From positions 17,495,204-17,559,203 of the forward strand of contig JABAKD010000010.1 of assembly GCA_012845835.1 (NCBI GenBank): a DNA stretch of 64,000 bases. The letters are read 5' to 3'. Within the stretch, counting starts at the first letter, position 1; every line of letters begins with the position of its first letter. Shown here in pieces: positions 1-12,000 of this stretch. The translations under genes were made by a program, and so were the position numbers. The DNA is from Undaria pinnatifida (taxonomy: Eukaryota > Sar > Phaeophyceae > Laminariales > Alariaceae). Below the pieces are notes generated by a model. That model saw only the letters and a program-made list of their open reading frames with translations. It did no database searches and had not been told where the DNA came from.

Positions 1-79
1 TCTCCAAAATTGTTCGCCGAAGAGAGCCTGCCTTATCGATTGCAGAGTGCCCTGTACAGCCGTCAGAAAAACTGGGTTC
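1..79 (-). CDS. EF-hand gene exon 5, partial (left edge)
   Basis: Acceptor TTCTCTCCAG, then one base completing Val and 26 codons: NPVFLTAVQGTLQ ... LFGEQFWR. The hydrophobic/Gln-rich helix followed by FGEQFW reads as the C-terminal segment of the EF-hand protein. No stop is reached, so the gene continues to the left of the window. Confidence 0.8.
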
Positions 80-3000
80 CTGGAGAGAAGAAGGCGTTAA
101 GTCGCGCTTAACAATGACCGCGCGTGCACGAGTGCCGGTCGGGTCAGAACACCGGACGCATGCTTCGGCATTCAAGGTATAGAGGTGTATAGCAAGTACT
201 TTGGCCAAACTCTGTTTCAGATGACGGGGCTGCTCGATTAAGCTGCTATCCTCCGATGATATAGCGCAGATGCCGTTCGTTCCGATGTAAGTCGAATGTC
301 CTTCTGTAAAGAAGTGGTATCTCTACTATGAGCCTCTGCCAAACATTTTCCAATTTCCCTCCTTCCCCCGCGTCTGTTCAGTTCAGCTACCGGTGTAATC
401 TATCCTATTCCTCAGCAGCGTTCCATCCCCAGGTTATCAGAATCGGTGTGTGTTGTCTTCATATTAAACCGTTATTTTTTTGTACCCAACGACATCAGTA
501 CACCCAGTGGCCGTGGTGATTCTTCATCCTAGAGAGATACAAATTATGTGGTAATAGACTGCGCGGCAGAGTAAAACCAAACCAATCGCAACTAATCAAG
601 GTACGTGAAGCAATTGAAATGGGTAAGAGGACACAACAAAAAAAGCCGGGCCATAAAAGAAAAAAAGAAAAAAAAGCAGAACTAGTTTTGAAAAGAAAAT
701 TGGCTAAAAACAAGAAACGAAAATAAAGACCACCACGATTTTGAAAAAGAAAACGTAAATTACATGTACAAACAACCCAAAAACGTTGTCGTTGATTTTC
801 GTTTTGTGTGTTTTAGTGTACAACACTCGTAATACATGTACACCTACCCGACAGTAGAGGGGGGGGGCTTGCTTCGTCTGGTTGAACTTTCTTTTTTTCT
901 CACGGGTCAGTTTTGTTCTTTGTTGGGTGGGGTATGGGTATATGGTTCTCACGCGAAGGAACGCGATCTACGATAGAGAGGCATTAAGGTATACCTTTTT
1001 TTTGGCTAAAACGCTCTTTCTGGACGTGACGGGGCTCGTAACCCAAAAGTCGTCGGCATTTTTGCCATCCCACGGTAGGGGTGAATCAGATTCTAAGGCA
1101 TTTCCTGAAGTCATCACACGAGGAGCTCAATATGTCATCCGAAAAATGACTTAAAAGACATTCGTTCGCACAAACCCAATAAGCATCTATGCCCTTAGTC
1201 CTAAAAATAGATACACTCGTTAAATTTTCAAGACAGTAGAGGCCATCCATGGAGGGGGGGTTGTTTCGTCTGTTGTTGAACTTTCTTTTTTTCTAACTGG
1301 GGGGGTGGGGTATGGGTATATGGTTCTCCTCACGCGAAGGAAAGCGATTTACGATAGAGAGTTATGAAGGTATACCGTTTTCTGGCAAAAACCCTTACAC
1401 CCAAAAATCGTCAGAATTTTCGCCATTCTTATTCAGCATCAAATTGAATATTTTTTCTCAATACCTAGGCCGCGGGTATATAAAAAACAAAATGCTTTTG
1501 AAGACGAGGTGGAGAAGAGCTCCTCAATCAAGCAAAGTTAAGATGAACAGCTGTGTATATTACATAAACCAAACTACACTCCAGCTGTGAGATCGAATAT
1601 TTCGTCGAAACTCATCTTTTGCAAGCTGTGCGAGATATCCCGATCGCGCCCAAACGTGTATATGGAAAGGGAGTGGTAGACATAACGAGGATGCGGGGGA
1701 AAAGGAAATGGGGAAATGGTTGGCAGAAGGTCATTTGAGAGGTACCACTGCTTTATGGAAGGGTATTCGATTATACATCGGAACGGCATGTACGCTATAT
1801 TTGTCGGAGGGCAAAAACAACAATGATAATCACGAGGATGCGGGGGAAAAGGAAATGGGGAAATGGTTGGCAGAAGGTCATTTGAGAGGTACCACTGCTT
1901 TATGGAAGGGTATTCGATTATACATCGGAACGGCATGTACGCTATATTTGTCGGAGGGCAAAAACAACAATGATAATCAAGCAACCACCGTTGTCGTAGC
2001 GTGGATAATTTTTAATAGCGAAAATAGCGCCACCCCTCCACGCTAGGAGTGCAGCAGAAACACATTTTCCTTATCTCCTATCAACAGCACGAGGAGCAGG
2101 TCAATGTCTCACCCGATACATGACCGCGAAGACATTCCGTTCGTGCAACCCAAACCAAGCATTTCTATGCGCTAGCTACTGTAGTAGTCCTAAATCAAAT
2201 ATTCGTAATGTTATCATGCTAACCGATGGTTCTCCACGACGCTTGAGGAGCTCTCAGAGTCGGTCGGAAAGCGTTTGGCCCCAAGAAGATTGCCGCACCC
2301 ATGCCGTGGAGTGACTCGATTTAGCCATGCAAATGAGAGAGAGACTAGGGTTCCCCTTTGTTTTCGAGGCCTTCTTTCGGGAATGCCTATGCCGCACCCC
2401 TGCTGTGGAGTGACTCGATTTAGCCTTACAAATGAGAGGGGTAGACTAGGACTCCCCTTAGTTTCCGTGGCCTTCTTCTTTCGGGAATGCTATGCCGCAC
2501 CCCCTGCCGTGGGGTGACTCGATTCAGCCGTACAAGTGAGATATAGACTAGGGTTTCTCTTTGTTTCCGAGGCCTTCTTTCCGGAATGCTATGCCGCACC
2601 CCTGTCGTGGGTGACTCGATTTAGGCATACAAGTGAGAGAGATAGACTAGGGTTTCCTTTTTTTGTTTCCGACGCTTTCTTCTTTCGGGACTGCTATGCC
2701 GCACCCCTGCCGTGGGGTGACTCGATTTAGCCATACAAGTGGCGAGAGAGATAGGCTAGGGTTTCCCTTTGTTTCCGAGGCTTTCTTCTTTCGGGAATGC
2801 CTTGAGCGAGTGCTCAATGCTACGGTAGGGGGGTGGGTCCCTTTATCTCATTTTGGCCACTTTTTTTTTTCGGCGGCTCGGTGTCGCGCGCGCGCGAGTG
2901 ACCCCCCTGTTCCTTGCGGTGAGTTTTTTTGTTCGTGCTGTTTAACATTCTCTCGACATTAACACGGAAGGGGATGGTTAGCTACGCTGCACCCGAAAAA

Positions 3001-6000
3001 AACCGCCGAACGTGTTTTTTGGTCAGTGAGGTGCAGAGTCACTCGCGCGCGTAAAGTGTGATAGTGTGATAGTATGATAGTATGATAGTGTGATAGTATG
3101 ATAGTATGATAGTGTGATAGTGTGATAGTGTGATAGTATGATAGTATGATAGTGTGATAGTATGATAGTATGATAGTATGATAGTATGATAGCATGATAG
3201 TATGATAGTATGATAGTATGATAGTATGATAGTATGATAGTATGATAGTATGATAGTGTGATAGTATGATAGTATGATAGTATGATAGTGAAAATTGTGG
3301 GTACCTTCCTACCGCATACACTGTCGGATGGCAAGCACAGCAAAGCGTTACCATGAAAATCAGGCGTTACCCGCCGATGAATGAAGGACGAGGACGAAAA
3401 GTCATGCCTGCTGCTGAATTGTACTCCGGCTCTCGTATCATCCTCATTGGTAGTGGACAATACACAGCCTTTACAGCATGCTAGGACATTCCGATATGAC
3501 CGCTCTTGAGTCCCGAATGCTCACGTATCAGGTTCTCTTAAATCGGCAAAAAGCAGCGCACATCACGCCACGATGCGTACCAGGTACGTCGTAGTGCACA
3601 CGACAAGCTTGCGCGGACTCACACGCTGCAGAACTGCTCGAATTCTTCAAAGCTTACGCCGCCCGAGCAGTCTCCGTCGAGATGCTCCAGAATTCCCACG
3701 GCGCGATGCCCGGCATGGCGTCGATCCAGCTTTGGGTAACTGTGTCATTATTTACGGTACAGAAGCACCGAATACATCAAAAGACGGATTAGATAAGTAG
3801 GCATGTCGCGCGTGCTGATTGTAGATCTCGCGCATTTTGATAACTACCATCATATTTTTTGCACAACACCGAATGCATCAAAAGGCGGAAACCGGACGGT
3901 ACGCATGTCACGCGTGCTGATTGCAAAATCTCGTGCACTCGGGGAGAACTACAACAATTTGCACAACATCGACACATATTAAAAGACCGTCCCAACCCGT
4001 TAGAAGAACCTCAATAGTTATGCCGCTCACGGTCCAAGTGGTACGGTTTTCGCGAACTAGTAATGCTAACTTTGTTTGGGCAGAAGGGCTTGGGTGGGAT
4101 AACATATACATATGTATATAATAGATAATAATAGCATTGTAACCGTCGAACGTCACAATCCAAGACCATTCCAACCCGGCCAAAACCCACGAATAAATCG
4201 GCGAAAAAATAATCTGGTTGCAAACATGTCTTTTTTTCCTGTTATACCATATATATATATATTTTTTAACCTGCTTTTTTGATGGGTTGATCGGTCTCGG
4301 GGTTAAAAATGAAATTTACTCGGTTTCAACACTCTTGAATTTTTTTTTCTTTCCAACAACCAAAACCAATTTGGGTATCGCAATCACCCCATCACACATA
4401 TTGTGGACAATACTTTTTTTTTTTTCATCCACTCAAAAGCATTTTTTTCATCTACCCAAAAGCAATTTGGAAATCACAACAACACCTCTACACACAGTAG
4501 ACATTATAATGTGTCCCCCAAACGTGGGCTACGATAGGCGGTGGAAGGGGGGGGGGGGGTACAGCTTGTGCATGGCCGCAGTCGCATCCCTACTCCGCCG
4601 GGACGGAGCACGTCGGGTTTTCACCAACCAGGCAGACATTGCGTGCACCAAGCGCAAAGGCTTCGATAGGGCGGGGGGGGGGGGTACAGTGCACATTTTT
4701 TTTTCTGCTGAGGCTCCACGCTTGAACTGGCTTCAAGGCAAGAAAAAAAGGTACAAAAAAAAATGAGCGGCCCGATAATCTTTTTTTTTTTCCCCCTATA
4801 AAACGAAAAATGAGATGAAAAAAATACCTGGTGTGGTAACTTTTTACCACATCGATTGGGTGGTTCGGTTCGGTTGAGGAGGAGCCGCGGGGCCCGTCAT
4901 ATTCGGAAAACATTGTCCTCAAGACCAACACTGAGGTAGGGGGGGAGGGAGGGGGGGTACTCACATTTTTGTTTACTACCGACGCGAGCTACGCTGTAGG
5001 TGTAAAGGCATATCCCTTTTTGACCGGGGTGTTTTCTGAACGGTGGAGCTCCTTGGCCCAAAACCGTCGGACTTTTCGTTGTGTTTTTGCGATGTATTTC
5101 ACTCGTTGTTTGGGCACCTTAGGCCATGAAATTGCTTGCTCAGAATCGGGTGAAAAAAAAAAAAAAAAATGCCCAAATTTGATTTTGGACGAGAAGCGTC
5201 GGAAAATCAACCATGGTACACCTTGCTGGTTTGTGCTTGTATCAAAGCCTCATTGGGATATTATTTGTGGTTTGTGAAACCGTAACGCATCTGAGGAGAT
5301 GCGGCGGAACCAGGTTGGTTCCCCGAGAAATAATAATAAAATTGTGCGTGGTCTCCAATCTCTCATGATTGGGGTCACCACGTGGCTGGGGAGGAAACGC
5401 CCCTCAGCCGCACTTCGAAACTCGACTTCAAAAGTCTACTCTGCTACTCTCTCCCCAGCTCGATGGCTCTCCGAAATACGTGACTTCTGTCTCCGTGAGT
5501 GACCCAGCCATGCACCTACCACCCGTGTACGTGGATGGCCAAATACACTTGTACCGGGTTTGAGCCACTCGCACGCGTGACTCTGCCCCACTCACGGACC
5601 AAAAAGGGAAAGGCGTTTTCGTAGGTGATTTCGTCGACGCAGAGGCTGGTTTATGCCTTTCCGTTGCGGCTCTTATACCTTTCCGTGTTGCAGGTTATTA
5701 CCGCTAAATGTTTTCAATGCAGCACGAAAGCTCGAGACTGCAAAGGAACAGGGCGGCGGATCACTCGCGCGAGGGGATCCCCGAGCTACTGGAACAACCC
5801 CCCCCCCAAAGAAAGTAACCCCTCCCTCATGGGTCCCAAAAATAGAGACCGTACCCTTATCGTGGCACGTTGCGCGTACTGCGACTGAGGTAGTGCCTTT
5901 TTTTTGTTCCAATCTCTCGGGGTTCCGTTCGTTTTTTTTTTTCTCGATTTTTTTACAGATTCCAGATCCCGAAAAAACTTTTATTGTGACATGGACAAAG

Positions 6001-9000
6001 TTTTATTTTTCTTTTACGTATAACACACGTCTTTTTCTCACCGGTGCTCCACGATACTGCGGATGTCCTTCTCGTCCAAAACGGCGTTTTCCGGGTCGCA
6101 GGTGGCTCCCCTCCGGCTGCACATGCGGAAAGCAACCTCCATGGCGTTTGCACGATCGAACACCAGCAGTCTCGGCATGGACCTAAAGAACGTCAAGAAA
6201 TCCACGCAACCTGCGCACGAAGAGAGAGAGTGAGAGAGAGTATCTAACTTAACAGGCGGTTGGTTGTTGTGGGTTCGCGTTGGGCAACCGCCGGTCATTT
6301 TCTAGGAACTTTTCTTTAATAAAATGATTGTTAACACCATTAATACAGAAACGACTTCAGCTGTGATACGATACGATTTCGTCAGAATGGCCGATTCTAG
6401 GATAGCCCCGCCCAAGAACAAACGATTTTCTTTGACGAACGTTTCGGGGCTGCTCGACGACGAGGAAGGATGCCATGATGCAAAAAATCTTTTCCTGCAG
6501 TTTCTCGTTTGCAAAGGAAGGACTATCGAAGGATGGCGTCGGGATGGCAAGGGGCACCGCGTTTTTAGGAGATACCGCCTGGGAGCCTGCTTCAAAACCG
6601 GCGATTTCTTTAAAGAAAAGTTGGGGGAGGCTATCGTATTAAGACTCATATTTGAGCAGTCGATGCTCTACTTTGCACGTGCCTTGAGTGATCCGCGACA
6701 CAACCGGCCGCGCGCGTGTCCTATGCTCTTCCTCTGGTGAAGCTTTATCAAATCGTTTCGAGACGCAGCGACACGACAGGACCGAACGTGCTCCGGCAAA
6801 AGTAGCCCTTTTTGGCTGAATCGATTTCCGAATGGCAGGGCTTCTTAGCCCCCGAATTGTCCGAAATCGAAACACTGTTTTGGAAATATTTTTTTCGTCG
6901 TATATAAGTATGCCAAGGGACATGGTTCATTGTCGTATAACACTATTAACCCCCCCCCCCCTCCAAAAGATAAAATATCATGCGATGCATGGAAAAAGCG
7001 TAACGAGCGCCCAAATGTTAAATGTGTCTCTATTAGGAGTAGGAACGAACGGTGCTCCCTCAGTCTCGAAAGGGATGCGTGGTCAATGGTCAAATGGCTA
7101 CAAAGGCAAGCAACAAACGAGTACGCCCCCCCCCGCCCCCCCCCCGCCCCCGCCCCCAAAAACAAAACAAAACAAAACAAAACAAACGAAACAAACATAT
7201 GACTCCTCAAATGAGGACGCCTCAGAAACAAAGCGATTCATCTCTCCAACCGTGTAGCACGCCTTCAGGGGTTTCCCAGTTTTTGCAGCCCAAGCATTTC
7301 TGATCGGAGGGGGGGGGGAAACGAACTTTTCAGCCAAGTACGATAGAGGTAGTAAGGTATACCGTTTTTTGGCAAAAATGGTTTCTGAACGACGGGGCTG
7401 CTTGACCCAAAATCGCCGGGGAAAAAAAAAATAACAGGCCATATGTTTTTTTGTTGTTGCTGCATGATGATTATCGTTGTACCATCTAGGCTTTTGGGAT
7501 TTTTTCATCCGGTATGTAGCAGTTTTAGCTCTGTCCAAATCGGTGTTCGGGTTAAGAAGGACATGTCTTAAGCTCCCAAATTGAGGGGTAGTACTGAGAA
7601 AAAAAGTGGTGCACCTCTATCGCAGCAATCTGCTGGTGTACCTCTATCGCAGCACTCCCTTGGTGTACCTCTATCGCAGCACTCTGCTGGTGTACCTCTA
7701 TCGCAGCACTCTGTTGGTGTACCTCTATCGCAGCATTCTGTTGGTGTACCTCTATCGCAGCACTCTGCTAGTGTACCTCTATCGTAGGACTCTGTTGGTG
7801 TACCTCTATCGTAGCACTCTGCTGGTGTACCTCTATCGCAGCACTCTGCTGGTGTACCTGTATCGCAGCACTCTTTTAGTGTACCTCTATCGCAGCACTC
7901 TGTTGGTGTACCTCTATCGCAAGCACTCTGCTGCGATGAAGGTACTGCGTTTTTCTTCCCTCCTCCGAGGGCGGCGGCTTGAGGAGAGAGCTCCCCCTAC
8001 CTCCCCTGGGGCGCAACAGCTTATTTTGTTTTAGGTAGACTTGAAAGTGCAATGATCCGATGCGAGCAAGCAAGCCCATCCGGCGTAGCGCGTGGACCAC
8101 AAAGTTATTTTGTAACCGTGCGTAAGGTGCGGGTTGTTGTTTTTGCTGTACGCGCCGGAGTCTACAGCTCGACTGGCGTGGCGTGGGACGCGTGCTACGA
8201 TAGTAGAGGTGCACCACTTTTTTTTCGGAGGTGTTCCTCAGTTTTGGGAGCTTGAGACGTCTTCCAAAAACTGATTTGGGGAAAAAACAAAACCCGCTAC
8301 CAGATGAAAAACCCCGTGGCCTAAGCACACAACGAGAATAATGCAAAAAAAAGTGGCCTATTATTTTTTTTTTCCCCGACGAATTTGGGTTAAGAAGCCC
8401 GTCATTCAGAAACCATTTCGCCAAAAAATGGTATACCTCGACCGTAGCATGCGTCGTGGCACCTGCCAAAAAAAGGGTGAGAACAAAAAACAGGCCCAGG
8501 CTGCGGCAGTGGGAGTGGGTAGATAAAATTCGACGCGAGTCGACGAGGGAAGAAAATGCTGAATTCATCTCGCGATAAAAATGAAGACATGTACCGTAGT
8601 GGGGACGACGGGGAAGGAGGGCCAGCTATATAACCCCGGATTCTGAGTTACTACTGGGAGGAGGGAGGGCGGGAGTAGTTCGAGGAAAACAAAATGATGG
8701 GATGAAGAAAAAAACACAAAAAAAACACACACAAAAAGCTACGGTGGGGGTTGCAGTGGCTCGGAGTCACTCGCGCGAGTGACCCGCCCCGCAGTGCCTT
8801 CGCGGCCTTAAGCTTCTACGTTTTCAACTTTTCGGTATGAATCCCCGATGGGATGGTTAGCTACGCCGCGCCGAAACAAATCGCCGAGAAAAAGTTTTTT
8901 TGTCCCAGTGAGGTATAGAGTCAGTCGTGCGAGTGGCTCACAGTCGGTGGCGGAAAAGGGGGAATATCACAACATCATCATAACATCATCATTTATTAAC

Positions 9001-12000
9001 ACCATCACAACATCATCATAACATCATCATTTATTAACACCATCACAACATCATCATAACATCATCATTTATTAACACCATCACAACATCATCATAACAC
9101 CGTCGTAACATCCCCCCTACTGATGATACCGTACCCTCTTCGTGCGTTTCTTTTCAGTAGCTCCGGGATCCCTCGCGCGCGAGTGACCCACCCCTCCCTG
9201 TTCCTTTGCAGCCGTGTTAGTAAAGTGTAATTTTAGCGATGTGAATGCGAAAAATGGAAGGGTAAGCCACCCTGCTGCGCCGGAAGAATTCGCCTGAAGC
9301 AAGCCTCTTTGTCCGTGAGGTAAACCCTTGCAGCGAAAAAAAGGCCTACTAACCCCCGTGCCGTAGCCTTCGTCACCAGGTGCACGATAGAGGTATATTA
9401 CGGTATACCGTTTTTTGGCTATTCTGTCTTCTGAATGACGATTCTCCCTCCTTATTCTAGGCCATTTTTTTTCTTTTGCATGATTTTCTCGTCGTGTACC
9501 TCGCCATCGCTACGAGGCCATGCGTTTTTTTCACCCGGTATGTCGTACAAATAGCAGCTTTGTTTTGTGTCCGAAACATGTTTTTTTGGGGGTTAAGAAG
9601 GACATGTCTTAAGCTCTGAAAAAGTAAAGGAACCTCAGAAAAAAAAATGATGCACGCCTATCGTAGCGCACCCGCGTCGTCATACCCCACGTTAAAAGCT
9701 GCGCCATTTTTTTTACGAGGCCGCTCGCTTGGGGATCTTTTATAACCTCTTTAGAGCCCCCGAAACCCCTCCCCATACTAAATCCAAGTAAACGCGTGCT
9801 ACGATTGAGGTATTAAGGTATACCTTTTTTGGCGAAAATAGTTTCTGAACGACGGGGGGCTCCTTAACCCAAAATCTTCGGGGGAAAAAAAAATAATAGG
9901 TCATATTTTTTTTTGACGATTCTCGTGGTGTACCTAGGCCATGGGGTTTTTCATCCGGTAGGAGCTTTCATTTTTGTCCAAATCAGTTTCTTGGGACAGG
10001 TCTTGAGCTCCTCAATCGAGGAACCTCAGAAAACAACAATGGTTGGAGCACCTCCGTCGTAGAGACTATACTAAAACCCAGTAATTATGTTGTAAAGGGG
10101 TTAAGACCTCCCTCTCCCAAAAAAGCATGTTTTTGACGAAAATGAAATAAAAACCTTTTACACCAACCCCGGATGAATAACCCCACGGCGCTTAGATATA
10201 TACCACGAAAATCATGCAAAAAATGGCCCTTTAATATTATTTATTTTTTTCCCGACGATTTTGGGTTTATAAGGTAGGCAGCCCCGTCATTCTGAAAACG
10301 TTTTTTGCCAGAAAACGGTATACCTTAATAACTCTATCGTAGCACGCATTAAAAAACAAAATGCGGGGCTAAAGCCCCGCGGTTCTTGAAGCGAACTTTT
10401 TTTTTTTCAGGGACGCGCGTGTTACCGGGCCCCCGGTCTCCGCGAAAAAAAAAACGCGGTTCGTAAAGGTTTGGCAGCAACCCCCATACAAACAAACACC
10501 TCCATACTCATGGTGGAAACCCCTGTTGGCGGCTTATTCTAACGGGTGGATAGTATAGACCCATCCCCGACCGCAATGTTCAGCGGTAGTAGTGTTCTAG
10601 CGGTTCTTGAGTGTGGTTCTCAAAGTCCATAGTTGCTCGTTGTACGTTGTGACCAGTAGGTTTTGCACTCAAATCTGCGGCAACACCCATCTGTGATTTT
10701 TGTAGGTTATCGTACACAAGCCTCCCCTGAGAAGGAGAAAATGGCACACCACGCCCCCCACAGGTCAGAAGGAGAAACGCGTCGAAAGGGTGAGAGTACA
10801 GGACGAAATAAGAACATACAAATTTCGGTTGGATTTGTGTTTTTCACTTTGTTTTTTTACAGTCTCCGCCCTCCCTGCGTGCACAGGAAGAGAAAAAAGT
10901 TCAGCGCGCGTCAAAGCCAAAATTCGGGCGCTCCCTGATGGTACCTGCGACAAAATATTGTCCCAGCCCACCTGAAAAATCGGTGTCGAAGAGGTGTACC
11001 CTTTTTTGGCTTTGACTCGGGAGTGAAAATTAGGGGTACCCCCCTACCGTAGCCTTGATCCAAGAGGTATACCCTTTTCTGGCTTTGACCCGGGAGTGAA
11101 AATTGAGGGTATTGTAGTGGTACTCCGAGTGGGGGATTCGTGGTTGGTCGTTGTTGGGAAGCGTGCTCCTCGTGGGTTCCGGTGCCCTTGTATGGTCTCT
11201 CCTCATGGCTCGCTGGATAGACTCAAAGCTTATACATTATTTCCTCTACATTGAACTCTAAAAGACAGACAACACAGGCCCTTGGCACACGGTAGCGCAG
11301 GGCAGAGCAAGTAGAGCAGGTAGAGCAGGTAGTGAGATGTGGGGCGTCCTGCTTGTCCCATCATCGTCACCTACATTGTCGCCCATCTATGATGGCCTTG
11401 ACGTGAACGTGACATATAATGTCACGTTGTTTGACCTCAAACATGACATGGTTTCACGTCGAATCTATAAACTATCCTTCCACGGAGGGCACTCCATTAC
11501 GGTACCCCCCTACCGTAGCATATGATCTAAGAGGTATACCCTTTTTAGGCTTTGACCCGGGAGTGACAATTGGGGGTACCCCCCTACCGTAGCTTATGAT
11601 GAGATCAAGGCTACGGTAGGGGGGTACCCCCAATTTTCACTCCCGGGTCAAAGCCAAAAAATGGTATACCAGGTACCTTTTTAGATCAAGGCTACGGTAG
11701 GGGGGTATCCCCAATTTTCACTCCCGGGTCAAAGCCAAAAAATGGTATACCTTTTTATATCAAGGCTACGGTAGGGGGGTACCCCCAATTTTCACTCCCG
11801 GGTTAAAGCCAAAAAATGGTATATCTTTTTATCAAGGCTACGGTAGGGGGGTACCCCCAATTTTCACTCCCGGGTCAAAGCCAAAAAAGGGTATACATCT
11901 TAGATCAAGGCTACGGTAGGGGGGTACTCCCAATTTTCACTCCCGGGTCAAAGCCAAAAAATGGTATACCTTTTTAGATCAAGGCTACGGTAGGGGGGTA

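Larger units (their letters stand above)
80..3622. other. EF-hand gene intron 4 (repeat-filled)
   Basis: The stretch 80-950 is AT-rich, with A and T runs and no repeat I can name. From 950 it holds two family A ends (about 952-1063 and 1320-1425), family B copies (about 1065-1215 and 2036-2215), a 147-bp tandem duplication, a 101-bp tandem array, a family F copy and an 8-bp satellite. No exon with fitting phase was found. Confidence 0.6.

Noticed and set aside
3053..3290. CRISPR-like regular repeat
   Set aside because: It is an uninterrupted 8-bp satellite with no spacers, in a eukaryotic intron.
3619..3621. TGA as the stop codon of the EF-hand gene
   Set aside because: It is inside GTGTGAGT, a strong donor, and the exon at 79 continues in matching phase with fitting protein sequence.
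7606..8034. 142-codon plus-strand open frame with repeating RSTLLVYLY
   Set aside because: It is a by-product of the 27-bp minisatellite period, which is a multiple of three; no start context or splice sites.
7876..8568. 230-codon minus-strand open frame
   Set aside because: It runs across a minisatellite and a family A element; composition follows the repeats, not a protein.
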